Below the pieces are notes generated by a model. It was not told the origin of the DNA and made no database searches. It saw only the letters and a program-made list of their open reading frames with translations. The position numbers and the translations under genes are program-made. DNA of 64,000 nt from Cycas panzhihuaensis (Eukaryota; Cycadophyta), in assembly GCA_023213395.1 (NCBI GenBank), contig CM041465.1, forward strand, positions 126,301,741 to 126,365,740, in the 5' to 3' direction. Shown here piece by piece: positions 10,800-21,947 of the stretch (its first letter is position 1; each line of letters begins with the position of its first letter).

Positions 10800-11760
10800 C
10801 ATATGTTTCAGGTGACATACCCAAACTTATTTTTGCTTATGATCCAAATGACCTTGATGTTGAAATACTTATAGACCTTATTGTCCTTGCTACCTTTAAA
10901 GCCAAGGATAATATTTCCCTTTCCTTCCTTCACCTAGTTGTGGAGGATAATATTGATCAAAACTTAGAAATGACCAACTCCTTATATGAAGCATGGAGCA
11001 ATATATGCTCCCTTTATGAGAGGAAGGATGAATCTAGTACTATCATGCTTAAAGCATGCCTATATACCATCCCTTTTACTAGTTCCATTCCATCTCACAT
11101 GATTGAGTGAAGTCTATTTGAAACCAACTTAACACTCTTAGTGCCTCCCACTAATCATGACCTTATTGCTAATGTAATCAATGTCCTACAGCTAATTAAA
11201 ATAGTTTTATGTCATGCCTATTTAATAACTTTATTACAATGGATTTCAACACTATAGAAGGATTACTACTTGGGAAGAGGGTATCATACATTATCAAGAA
11301 GCAGTATCTTCATCTAACACTGCTCCCACATTCACAACTAGGAATCGTGGGAGATATCAACCTCAACATTAGCCCTTAGCCCAACAATTTACTTCTATAA
11401 ACTTGAACCAAATCTCTCAATAACTATAACATTCTAGAAACTAGCCTAAGAGATAGAATGTTACCTGCTTGTATTATGGTAAACTTGGGCACTTCATCCT
11501 AAATTATAGAAAGAGACAATCTAATTTATAACTTATGCCACCTCAAACTAGTCAACAAGGTGGGGGAACCTTTTAGCATAATAGGGATTATGGAAGGAAT
11601 AACAATAGACAACAATAGTAGAGAAATCAAACTAGGAACTAGAACCAAGGTAATAATAAGAACTTTTAACAACGAGGTCATATGAATAATTTACAGGCCA
11701 ACTCTCAAAACCTATTTTTTGTAGCACTTTCTTCACACCATGTCAATAATTCTTGGTTGA
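10800..11760 (+). pseudogene. copia A gag with degraded zinc knuckle
   Basis: The region resembles a UBN2-type copia gag. Around 10980-11130 the text includes a SLYEAWSNICSLYERK-like stretch, with several stops and a frameshift. A CCHC knuckle is readable at 11466-11507 as CLYYGKLGHFILNY: the second and fourth ligands (Cys) are Tyr, each a TGT-to-TAT change. An NN/RGRY-rich linker surrounds it. It would have packaged element RNA; it is dead here. Confidence 0.6.
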
Positions 11761-12430
11761 TAGATTTTGGTACCACTCCCCACATGATTGGCACTGAAGA
11801 ATTTCTTTAGGGCACTTCACCTACTTAGGTATAAACTATAGCTTTTGGTGATGACTTAACATATGATATGGAAAAGATTAGGAAGACTCCCATAGCCCTG
11901 AGGAATTTAGACATAAGACATCATATGAGTAATATCCTCTTAATACCTAGCATGTAACCAAACACACTACCTATAAGCCATATTGACAAGTAAAATATTG
12001 ATATCCCTTTTAGCCAAGGTATATATACTATTTTTTACTACTCAATTAGTCAAATAGTTACTACAGGGCATGAAGACAATGGTCTCTATAAACTTGATGG
12101 TGTCCCTTATCCACTACTTAACAACTAAATTCATGTGTCTCAATATAAACAAATCACCTTGATAAAGGAAAGGTTATCATTGTTGAAGACCTACTTACTA
12201 AGAAATAGGGTGAATACTCATATAGCAAAGAGCAACCTATATATAAATGCACTAAGGACCAATTATGGCACTAACACCTATGCCACATCAACATGCTGAA
12301 ATTAAACCTTATGTTTAAACTTTAAATGGTGCATGGGTTACCAAAAATCAAATAAAATAAATGTTTTTGTAGAGCCTATATAGTTGGAAAGAAACATGGG
12401 GAACCTTTTCCTTCTAAAATAGTATGGTGA
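11754..12430 (+). pseudogene. copia A protease and pre-integrase remnant
   Basis: WLIDFGTTPHMIG at 11754-11792 is the copia aspartic protease site (normally WxxDSGAxxHM). DSGA has become DFGT, so Ser and Ala are both lost. Further on, HHMSNILLIPSM matches the hydrophobic strand of the same domain. SKEQPIYKCTKDQLWH near 12220-12270 marks the GAG-pre-integrase region. Many stops interrupt it. Confidence 0.65.
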
Positions 12431-12972
12431 ACAACTGAACCATTGGGGTTAGTTCATTTAGATATCTATGGACCCATGTTAGTTCAATCCCTCAATGGTA
12501 GCTTATATATTATAACCTTCATTGATGACTACTCTCAAAAAGTATGGGTCTACTTTCTGAAGAATAAATTTAAAGCCTTTAACAAATTTAAATATTTCAA
12601 AGTAAAAGTTAAAAATGAAACTAGCATAACTATTAAGATTTCAAGATCATATAATAGACAGGAATACACCCTAAGATAGTTCATTAATTGTTTTAGAGAA
12701 TTTGGTATTAGGTGCTAGTTCTCCACTCCTCACACCCCTTAGCAGAATGGTGTTGCTTAATGAATGAACTAGACGCTCATGAATAGAGCTAAAGCAATGG
12801 TTAAAGTTATTAATCTTTCTACTATATTTTAGGCTAAAGTTATATAAACTATTGTATACTTGATAAATATAAGCTCAACTATAATAGTTAGGGATATAAA
12901 ACCCAAGGAGTCTTGGTTAGGCTAAAAGTCTATAGTCTCACACCTTAGAACATTTGATTGTATAGACTATAA
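12431..12972 (+). pseudogene. copia A integrase, 5' part (interrupted by B)
   Basis: LGLVHLDIYGPM and ITFIDDYSQKVWVYFLKNK (about 12446-12570) are the rve integrase core with the first catalytic Asp. The second catalytic region reads SYNRQEY instead of SDNGGEY, so that Asp is lost. TP-stop-QNGVA follows near 12735, with the third catalytic Glu replaced by a TAA stop. The frame runs into the insertion at 12972 after FDCIDYK and resumes at 15944. Confidence 0.75.
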
Positions 12973-13295
12973 ATTGTTAGGTTAATGATTATCACGTAAC
13001 CCTATATTAGAAATATGTAGCCACATACACATTCATGGTAAGTTATGGTAAGTGTATTTTTATTGTAAGTGGTTTACTATTTTATATTAATTTGACTTTA
13101 GGTTGAGGAGGGATCCCACCCTCCTTAGCATATTTATTCTTTGGGGCCAAAACCCCAGGTGTTCTTTAACACCACCATCACAAATGATATGTGATGTACT
13201 CTTCTTTAATATGGCATAAACATGATATGATTTTGGCTCTTAATATGGATTAATTATGCATTCATCTACTCTGCTCTCATCTCTAATAATCTACA
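12973..13295 (+). repeat. element B 5' LTR
   Basis: Starts TGTTAGGTTAATG and ends AATCTACA. It aligns along its length with 15616-15938. It contains a small hairpin GGTGTT-CTTT-AACACC near 13158, largely kept in the other LTR. Divergence between the two LTRs indicates an old insertion. Confidence 0.9.
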
Positions 13296-13297
13296 TT

Positions 13298-13311
13298 TGG
13301 TATTAGAGCCA
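13298..13311 (+). other. element B primer binding site (tRNA iMet)
   Basis: TGGTATTAGAGCCA, two bases after the 5' LTR end. It differs by one C-to-T change from TGGTATCAGAGCCA, which is complementary to the 3' end of plant initiator tRNA-Met. Confidence 0.85.
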
Positions 13312-14555
13312 TTTTTTATCTATACAAGAGTTAGGGATCTACTTTTTGGCCATTTTATTTTTTCAAGGATTTTTCGGCATATGGAAGTTTTACCAGTTGG
13401 GAGTAAAATCAAAAGATTTTTAAAGAGTCAATAGAGAATTTAAGACAAAAAGGCTTGTGCCATAAATTTTGAGTGGTCATAGTGCTAGTTTTGGTGGAAA
13501 GTTACAAACATTATAGTAGATTTAATTTCGACATGATTTTACATCCAGTATTTTTAGGACAATTCTATAACTTCAACTTTAAAGAGCCATAACTTTGGTT
13601 ATAGATATCCAAATGACCTCAAATATTTTTTGATTCTATGAATTTTTGAATTTCCTTTCTAATGGAAGTGGTTTAAGGTCAAGCATAGGTAAGCGCAAAA
13701 TATTATTAACATTTTATCACTAGGTATTATTATAGTCCTTAGAAACCCTATTAGTAAAGTTCTTCAAATAGTCATAACTTTTGATCCAGGAGCCTATTTT
13801 TCAAATAGTAGGATCCATTAGAAATTTTTTGATCCTCTACATATTGGAATAGGTTTTATTAATATCTAATATTATTTTTTAGGGTTTTTAAACTAATAAA
13901 ATCAAGGATTCTGTTTGGTCCTAAGTTGACCTATTTTTTAAAATTTTCAAGTAATTTTTTATTCTAATTCAGTATATTTGTTTATTATTGAGCTACTAAT
14001 TAGGTGTTGATAGATGTTTACAATTTTTAAAGGTTTATAACTTAATTTTACAACCATTTAGCTATATTTCAATCTCTTGAAAAGAAGGAGCCTCTTTGAG
14101 AATAAAAATGACAAATTAGTGCATTCAGATCCCCTCTAATTCTATTATAAAGATGTCATTTCATATTCTAGCTTATAAAGTTGATTCTAAAGCTCTTTAA
14201 GATATATTTTTTGCTTATTCAGAGTTATTCTTTTACTTCTTTAAAGTTTTTAAAGTTACATCTAGATCATTCAAGGAAAAGCACTTGATTCTTCTTTAAG
14301 CTTATTTTGGATCATTACAGAAGTTATTTTTCAAAGTGGATTTTTCATTACTAAGTTATATTCTCATTAATCAGGGAGGCATTTATCTAAAATTTTATAT
14401 ATATATCAAGTTTTTTGACTCACTAATAAAAAGAATATTCAAGTTTATTTAAGGTCATTACATTTGAAAGCTCAAAGGTGTATTATAATGCATAACTATA
14501 AGCTCATTGTTAGGCTCTTGTTTCTTTAAGACTCACATATACACACAGACATATA

Positions 14556-14557
<2 letters not shown>

Positions 14558-14606
<49 letters not shown>
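14558..14606 (+). repeat. (TG)n microsatellite in element B leader
   Basis: About 24 perfect TG units, preceded by ACACACA and ATATAT tracts, inside the untranslated leader of element B. Confidence 0.95.
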
Positions 14607-14607
<1 letters not shown>

Positions 14608-14918
14608 ACCTTTTGAAAGGATCATTGATTGAATATTAGTTTCATTCCAAAAGAATATTTATCTTACTTAAAAGGAGATTTATTGCATATTTTAGATTCA
14701 TTTATTATTTTTATTTTGAAGGGATATATATTCTTTGTTGCCATATTATTATCCTTCATTGATTAAAGAGGATTCTATGTTGAAATCATGATTGAAAGTT
14801 CTTATGAAAACATGTTTATTGTATATTTCAAGTTATTTATTTATTTCAGGTTAAGAGTTTTCTTATTTATTCATTGAAAATCATACATTTTTTATTATGT
14901 ACTAAAATCTTTTATATA

Positions 14919-15270
14919 ATGGCAATAAATCTAAGTAGCATAGGTTTTCCTATATTTAACGGAAATGATTTTAAGCTATGGAGTAAAATAATGAAAGTGT
15001 ATTTTCTTATAAATGATTTATGAAATTTTATAAAAGATGGATATGAACCAAGTGTTAAAGAATACATCAAAAAGAATAATAAAGCCTTATCCCTAATGTT
15101 TTATGCAATAGATGATAAAATATTTTCTAGTACAAGTGAGTTAACTACTTCCAAATTTGTATGGCATACCTTAGAATCAATTTATGGGGGAAATACTTTG
15201 GAATTAAATGTCAATAATTACATTGATGATACTTTTGATGTGAGATAGATGATAGAGTAGGTGAACTTTG
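14919..15270 (+). pseudogene. element B gag N-terminus
   Basis: ATG at 14919 opens MAINLSSIGFPIFNGNDFKL followed by W, the usual start of a copia gag (DUF4219/UBN2 type: FxGxNFxxWxxxMK). KALSLMFYAIDDKIFSSTSE and WHTLESIYGGNT follow the family pattern. In-frame stops appear at NDL-stop and later. The 1.6 kb between the primer site and this ATG holds no gene, only an AT-rich leader with a (TG)n tract. Confidence 0.7.
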
Positions 15271-15406
15271 ATGACAAGACTAATGTTGTATGTACTAGTG
15301 TAGACTTCGATAAAATCGATAACTCTAATGTCGTCACATTTCACAAAATTGTATGTACCTTAGACCTGATTAATGGAAAAGACAAAACAAAGCCTCTCTT
15401 ACTCAT

Positions 15407-15615
15407 TTGAATCAAGTCATACCTACTTGGAATCCACTTAAACTACATAGTATTAAAGAGACACATATTATTGAAAAGATGATAAGGCAAGTTGATGACC
15501 ACTTCACGCATGATGATAAAACTAAAGGTCAAGTATTCAAATTTTTCCTTGAGTATAAGTATCATAAGTTTAAAGAGAAATTAAAGATGTATGTGATGAC
15601 CATTAAGGGGGAGAA
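15407..15615 (+). pseudogene. element B pol 3' tail and polypurine tract
   Basis: A 77-codon frame ends KFKEKLKMYVMTIKGENVG, resembling the last residues of copia pol (KF..LR..LG....IKGEC). Directly after comes the polypurine tract AAGGGGGAGAA (15605-15615), where plus-strand DNA synthesis would start. Everything between gag and this tail is missing or unrecognisable. 15270-15407 is unassigned. Confidence 0.55.
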
Positions 15616-15938
15616 TGTTGGGTTAATGCTCATCATATAACCTTATATTGGAAATATACAGTCACACATGCATTCATTGTAAGGTATGGTACGTATATTT
15701 TTTATTATAAGTGGTTTATTATTTTATATTAATTTGAATTTGGGTTGAGTTTGGCTTCTGCCCTCCTCTTGCATATTTATTCTTTGGGGGCAAAACCCCT
15801 AGTGTTCTTTAACACCACCATCATAAAGGATATTTGATGTACTCTTCTTCAACATGACATGAATATGATATGATTTTGGGTCTCGATATGGATTAACAGG
15901 TACATTCATCTACTCGATCTTGTCTCTAATAACGAACA
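15616..15938 (+). repeat. element B 3' LTR
   Basis: Begins TGTTGGGTTAATG and ends AACGAACA. Same 323-bp length as the 5' LTR and collinear with it. It is followed by the TAAAT target duplication. Confidence 0.9.
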
Positions 15939-15943
15939 TAAAT

Positions 15944-16090
15944 TTATTCCCAAAGAAAGAAAAGAAATTGGATGACAAAAGTATAAAATGCATTTTGTAG
16001 GATATGTACTTGAATATAAATCATATAAGGTGTATGATCCTTTGGGAGATCGTATATTCCTCTCAGGATGTGATATTTATAGAGGATAAC
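15944..16090 (+). pseudogene. copia A integrase, 3' part
   Basis: Resumes the frame broken at 12972: FIPKERKK, then KLDDKS, FVGYVLEYKSYKVYDPLGDR and a FIEDN-like end. This is the C-terminal region of copia integrase (IPKExRxKLDxKSxxxIFVGY). One small frameshift lies in an A-rich run at about 15955-15975. Confidence 0.8.
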
Positions 16091-16394
16091 CAAGACTTGG
16101 ACCTGTTATAACTTTAGTGTCTTACCAATGATGATATTAGGTATGCGAAAAGTACCTCTTGTACTAAGTATGGACATTTCTATTTCATTAACCTCCTATT
16201 CTCTAAGTCCTTCATTAGCTCCTCCAACATCACCTTCCATTTCGACAACTACTTCTACAATACCACCATTATCCTTAAATGACTTGTAAGTTAAAGTTGT
16301 AAGCATCATAAAACTTTTGAAGCAATATTTGCAAGTGATGAAAGATATTCCTCCACCTCTAGTATCTCTTAAGAGGAAATTAAAACTAAGGCAT

Positions 16395-17464
16395 TTAACA
16401 AACTTTGCCTTAATAGCATGAGTTCTTGAAGCTCCTGAGCCTTCCATGTTTAAGGACCAAACATGGGAAGTCGCAATGAATGTATACATGAATTCCATCC
16501 TTAAGAATGATGCATGGGAGCTTACCGAATTTCCACCTGATAAAAATCCAATTGATTATTATTAGTTGTATAAGATAAAATATCATTCTAATGGCTCTAT
16601 TAAGTGACATAAAGCATGCTTGGTTGCAAAAGGATTTAAATAGCAAGAAAGTATTAATTATAAAGAAACATTTGCCCTACTTGCTAATTTGACTACCTTT
16701 AATTTGGTTATGTCACTTGCTACCTAGTTCAAATGGTTAGTGTGTTAGATAGGCGTGAAAGTACTTTTCTTAATGGAGAACTTACAAAAGAAGTATATTT
16801 GAGACAACCTCTTGTTTATGTTATTTCTAGTAAAGAACACTTAGTTGATAAGCTCAAAAAAACTCTTTATGGTCTTAAATAAGCACCTCATACTTGGTAT
16901 GCTAAAATTAATGTCTTTTCTATCATGCATGGACTAAATCATTCATTCTCTAATCGTAATCTCTACATTTAAATGTAAAACAATTTGATCATCATCATTA
17001 TTCTTTATGCTCATAACTTAGAAATCACTAGAAATGATGATAGCGGTATTACTAGTCTCGATAGGACACTGAATAGTAGCTTGAGATGATAAGCGTTGGA
17101 TCGGTTCATTACTTCCTTGTAATTAAAGTATAGAAAAAATTAGGACATATCTTCTTATCATAATCAAAGTATACAAATGAGGTTCTATAGTAATTCAGAA
17201 TGAACAACTATAAACCTTTGTATATTCCGATAGAGATTAGTACAAAACTCACTATGGATGAATAAGAAAAACCTATTAATCCCACACTTTATAGATAGCT
17301 AGTAGGGAGTTTGATTTATCCTACTCACACTCATCCAGATATTTCATATATAATTGGGATCTATTCTAGGTTTGTATCATAGCCTAAAATGTGATATTGG
17401 AAGGCTACTACAAGGATTCTCAAATACATGTGTGATACTTTATAGCTTGGGTTGGATTATAAAC
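16395..17464 (+). pseudogene. copia A reverse transcriptase (interrupted by C)
   Basis: Copia RT motifs run in order: PSMFKDQTWEVAMNVYMNS, NDAWELTEFPPDKNPIDY, HKACLVAKGFK, YKETFALLANLTTF, a degraded D-V-K-S-x-F-L-N-G block (about 16755-16790), EVYLRQPLVYVI, DKLKKTLYGLKQAP-like text and WYAKI. The YVDD box reads approximately YAHNL (about 17008-17023), so the catalytic aspartates are gone. The end reads LGLDYK and is cut at 17464 by element C. A minus-strand frame at 16196-16498 is a shadow. Confidence 0.75.
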
Positions 17465-17920
17465 TATTAGGATTATTAATGTTAGTTTTATATTATTGTT
17501 ACTTTATTCTATCTTTATATCACATGTGTAAATATAAATTTAAGTGATTTAAAGGTTTAATGTTGAAAGTTTATGTTAATATTTATTCATTATGTGAAGG
17601 TCATTGAAATACACAACTGCCCATTTCAACGAACTTCTCTTGCTACAAATAGCCTCTCCTAGATTCTAGGAATTGGTTTCGAGAATCTAGGAGGTTATCA
17701 ACTTTGTTTCAAAGGCCGATTTATTATATGTAGAGTATGCTTATTAAGGTCTTATGTATAGTTTCTGAAATTAATAAAATCTGATATTAGAATGGTGATT
17801 TTTCTTCCCCAGAAGGGGTTTTCCACCTGTTAAAAGTTGTATGCGTGTGCGATGTCTTATTTTACTGTGTTTGTTAATCTTCTAGATCATGTGGCATTGT
17901 GCATGATACATATTCTTTCA
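17465..17920 (+). repeat. element C 5' LTR
   Basis: Collinear with 21948-22402, with scattered substitutions and small indels. It contains a 10-bp perfect inverted repeat (CCTAGATTCT ... AGAATCTAGG) at 17658-17691. It ends TATTCTTTCA, directly followed by the primer site. Confidence 0.9.
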
Positions 17921-17934
17921 TGGTATCAAAGCAC
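17921..17934 (+). other. element C primer binding site (tRNA iMet)
   Basis: TGGTATCAAAGCAC directly abuts the LTR end. It matches the initiator tRNA-Met primer complement (TGGTATCAGAGCNC) with one G-to-A change. Confidence 0.85.
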
Positions 17935-19200
17935 AATGCCACAGTTCTAAAAGCAGACAATCTAGCCACTGTCTCGAATACTCTTAAGGAGACATGTGAT
18001 AAGGTCAACACACATCAATTAGTTATCCTAGAATAGCAATTATATGACCTTAATTATGATGATTTTTTTAAATTCAAAGATTTTGTATCTAAAATTTAAC
18101 TAATCAATAAAGACCTAGGTAACTATATTAAGACCAAAATTAAAGTAGATGATGATAAACAAATAGTCACACATGTCAAAGACGATGATACACTTGTTCA
18201 TCTTGCTATAAACAAATTACCAAAACATTTTAATTTTTTTTAAACTACCAGACAATAAGCTAGCAATCCTCTTATAATTTTTAATTAGTTGACAAACCAA
18301 CTAATAGAACATCAAATGATGTTAATTCAAACAAGAATATTAAAAGATTTCTCTCAGGCTTTATTTTTCAAAACTAAGCCTCAAAATAAAAATAAACATC
18401 AAAACAACTTCAACAGTAATCCAAACTTCCAAAAACCTCATAGAGGTTCACCTTCTAACTCTCAAAATAATATTAATTATTCTAGTCTATCTAAATATCA
18501 GAATACTTCTAATTAGTCTTTTCAAATTGAAATACTATTAATCCTTCTCGGAGCATTAGTTGTGCTTACTTCTATAAGAAAGGCCATACTATTGGCGTCT
18601 GCGGTAGAATAACTTCAAAAACATGGAAAGCTTCGAGGGTTTACAAACTCGACCATAATCCTAGCCACAAAATCAACCACAATCTCATAATCGTTCTCTA
18701 ATGGCAATAACTTCTACATTTATTGCTACAACTAATCAACCACCACAATGGATCCTTGACTCTAGTGTGTCCCATCACATGATAGGACACCAGTAAAATT
18801 TATCCACTTATCAATCTAAAACTAACTCTAAAGAAGATATTTCTTTTGGAAGTGGAACCCAACTTAAAGTAAAAGGATCAGATAATGTTACTTTAAAAGA
18901 CGGTTCAATAAAGGACATATTCTATGTACTTAGTTTGTTATCAAACCTACTCTCTGTTTACCAAATCTGTTAGAAAAACCTTGTTGTCGAATTATGGAAA
19001 GATAAATTTATTATTAAAGAACCCTTCAATAAATTCAGATGTATTTGCTTTGGACCTGTTGATCATAGTACAGGTCTCTATAGTTTAACGAGTTTACAAA
19101 GTAATAAAACAAAGCCCTTTAGTGACTTTATAGCCAAATATGACTCAGTTAGTAAACTATGGCATGCATGATTTGGGCATACTAGTTATGACAAACTTCA
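17935..19200 (+). pseudogene. element C gag and protease
   Basis: Gag text runs from about 17950 with several stops. It includes a DLGNYIKTKIKVDDDKQ region and LVHLAINKLPKHFNFF, then an Asn/Gln/Pro-rich linker (18289-18516). The zinc knuckle region near 18560 is degraded. The protease reads PPQWILDSSVSHHMIG at 18740-18790, where the catalytic DSGAS has become DSSVS: the Gly and Ala are changed by G-to-A and C-to-T. LKVKGSDNVTLKDGSIKDIF follows, as expected for copia protease. Confidence 0.75.
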
Positions 19201-20000
19201 ATACCTAAAAAAGACATGACATGGTTCATGGTCTTCCACCTTTAAATACTATTTATGGTGTTTGCAAAGCCTGTGTAACAGATAAGTAACACATAGATCC
19301 TTTTCCACATAAAACTCAATTTAGAGTGAAAGTTCCACTTGAGCTTGTTTACTCTAATATATATGGACCATTTCATGTAACCTCATATTCTGGCTCTCAT
19401 TATTTTGTCACATTTATTTATGATTATTCAAGAAAATATTGGGTGTACACACTCAAGACATGTAGTCAAGTGTTTGATATTTTCATTGAATTTAAAACAC
19501 TTGTTGAAAACTAATCAAACTTGAAAATTAAAATCTTTAGATTTGGTAATGCCAAAGAATACTTAAGTGGCAAATTTACATCCTTCTGTAAGAAGCACAT
19601 AATACAATTTTAGCATTCTGTTGCCTACACTCCTCAGTAAAACAGTGTTGCTGAACATAAGAACCACACTCTTGTTGAGATAACTCGTTGCATGTTACAT
19701 ACAAATAATCTTGATCTAAAGTTATGGGTAGAGCAACTACCTACTCCAACTATCTTCTAAACCGCTTACCTAGTAAATGCTTACAAAACGTTACTCTAGA
19801 ACAAAAGTGGTCTGGAAGAAAACCCTCAGTTAATCATCTACGAATCTTTGGAAGTATTACATGGGTACACATTCCTAAAGAAAAACGCAATAAACTAGAT
19901 CCAAAAAATCAAAAATATATCTTCGTTGGATACAACGAAGAAAGTAAAACCTCTGAGACTTTTAGATCCAGGTCACACATCAAATTGTAATTTTATGTGA
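19130..20000 (+). pseudogene. element C integrase
   Basis: Pre-integrase text (LWHA-stop-FGHTSYDKLQYL) near 19155-19205 is followed by the core: LVYSNIYGPFHVTSYSGSHY and FIYDYSRKYWVYTL (19345-19460). The expected FIDDYSR is FIYDYSR and the second catalytic site reads RFGNAKEY instead of RTDxGxEF, so two catalytic Asp are altered. TPQ-stop-NSVAEH (about 19630-19655) keeps the Glu, the first of two Gln codons being intact and the next a stop. C-terminal LRIFGSITWVHIPKEKRNKL and a DPKNQKYIFVGYNEESK stretch end near 19990. Confidence 0.8.
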
Positions 20001-20339
20001 CATAATATTTGATGAAGAAGGATCTTCTTCAACCTCTACTTATGTAGAACTTCTAGATGAAAATATGTTAACCAATACCTATTTGGTTAACCCCTCCAAC
20101 AAATAAGTTGACCCTAAATTATAGAATCTTTATCTACATAAGTCTAGAATTGGACTCTATCTAAACCAACTGAAACAGATTCTTCTTTCCAATCTGGCTC
20201 CTCATTTCGACACAGTAACTACAGAAATAATTACTAATAAACAGCCCATATGGGTAAAGAAAACACTTTCTAACACTCGATCTAATGTAGGTAATCCTTC
20301 AGATACTAGGCAAACACATGCTCAAAAATTACATGCTAA

Positions 20340-21330
20340 CTATGCTTTAATGGCCAAAATAATGGACAATAATGATCCTAAAACCTTTAAACAAGCTAGT
20401 AATAATCGTGTATGGTAGGAATCTATACAAGTTGAATTTGATTCTTTAAACAAAAATTCAACTTAGGATCTTGTATCACTCCCACTAGGAAAAAATGTAG
20501 TTGATTATAAATGGGTTTATAGAACCAAATACAACTCAGCAGTAGCATTGAAAAGCATAAAGGTCACATAGTACAAAAGGAATTTCTCAAATTGATGGCA
20601 TAGATTATAATGAAACCTTTGCACATTGCAAAATGAATCTGATTAAAATAATTATTGCTCTAACAACCAAATTTGGTTAGGAAATCCATCAAATGGATGT
20701 AAAGAGCAATTTTTTAAATGGTGATCTCAAAGAAGAGATCTGTATGACTCAACCACCTAGTTTTATTAACAATCATAATTTAGTTTGTAAACTAAAGAAA
20801 TTAATCTATGGATAAAAACAAGCTCCTTGAGCTTGGTACATGAAAGTTGGTGATTATCTAATTCAAATTGGATACACTAGATGTATTAGTGATCCAAATC
20901 TTTATTTCAAACGTGAAAATAAAAATATTACCATTTTAATCATATATGTTGATGATATTATCACCCTTTGTATCATCAACTAATAACATTCATCACTTAA
21001 AAACTACTTTACTGAATAAATTCGAAATGACCGATCTAGGTCTTCTACATTATTTTCTTGGATTACAAATTTACCAACATGATTCGAAAATAATTATATC
21101 CCAACTAAAATATATTTTAGACATAATCAAACAGTTTAACATGGAAAATGTTAAACCGATTTCTAATACATTACAATTAAGAGTAAAACTATCTACTTAT
21201 TATTCCACACCCTTGTGTGACCTAACTTTATATAGGGAACTTATTGGTAGTCTTATTTGTTTAACTCATACCCACCCTGATATATCCTATGTTGTTACTT
21301 TTGTTTCGTTATATGCAAAACCACATGAAT
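20340..21330 (+). pseudogene. element C reverse transcriptase
   Basis: Copia RT with most landmarks: KTFKQASNNRVW, DLVSLPLGKNVVDYKWVYRT, INGIDYNETFAH-like text after a frameshift near 20540, MDVKSNFLNGDLKEEICMTQ (about 20694-20755) and LVCKLKKLIYG. The active site IYVDDI at 20942-20959 is intact. It ends with LGLQIYQHDSK...LIGSLICLTHTHPDISYVV. Stops are mostly TAG/TAA from Trp or Gln codons. The 130-codon open stretch 20946-21338 is the longest uninterrupted part. Confidence 0.85.
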
Positions 21331-21339
21331 CACATTGAA

Positions 21340-21947
21340 AAGCTAAATATATACTTCAATATCTTCAAAATACTATTTTTATAGACTAACTTATCATTCT
21401 TGTAGTAAACCTTTAACCTTAATAGGATATACTGATTCAGATTAGGCAGGCAATACAAATGATCATAAGTCTATATCAGGTTATATATTTTTTCTAGATT
21501 CTTCATCCATTACTTGGTCTAGTAAAAAAATACAAGCACTAGCTCTATCAACGACTGAAGCTGAATATTGAGCACTTGTTGAAGCAAGCAAAGAAGCACT
21601 TTAGCTCAAATCTCTTTTAAATGAAATTAGTATGTCTCCTAACTCTTCTATAGAACTTAAAGTTGATAATCAATGTGCTATTGCTATTGCTACAAATCCA
21701 GTTGCACATTCTAGAACTAAACACATCTAATTGCATTAATATTTTATTCGTAATCTTGTTCGATAATATTATTCATTTGTCTTGTTGTCCTACGATCTGA
21801 TTCTTGATATACTTACCAAGTCTTTGACTGACGTCAAGTTTCTAAACCTATGAGATTTGTTAAAAATAAAGAAGGTCTTCATCAAAGGGGTCAACATAAT
21901 GATGACCTTCTTTTCTATATTATATAAAAGCTAATAGTAAAGAGGGA
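21340..21947 (+). pseudogene. element C RNase H and polypurine tract
   Basis: GYTDSD-stop-AGNTNDHKSISGY, SSSITWSSKKIQALALSTTE and VDNQCAIAIATNPVAHSRTK are the hallmark copia RNase H blocks. DSD-stop-AG is a Trp TGG-to-TAG change. The catalytic Asp, Glu and Asp positions are readable. A purine tract AAAGAGGGA lies at about 21939-21947, just before the 3' LTR. Confidence 0.85.

Larger units (their letters stand above)
12973..15938 (+). mobile_element. copia element B, internally deleted, nested in A
   Basis: A 2966-bp element bounded by 323-bp direct LTRs (12973-13295 and 15616-15938) that start with TGTT and end with CA. It is flanked by a perfect 5-bp target duplication TAAAT (12968-12972 and 15939-15943). 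It has a primer site after the 5' LTR and a purine tract before the 3' LTR. Only the start of gag and a short 3' tail of pol remain, so it must have moved with enzymes supplied by a related element or lost its middle later. Confidence 0.92.

Noticed and set aside
14558-14606. (TG)n tract as a regulatory Z-DNA element
   Set aside because: A plain microsatellite in a dead leader; nothing links it to function.
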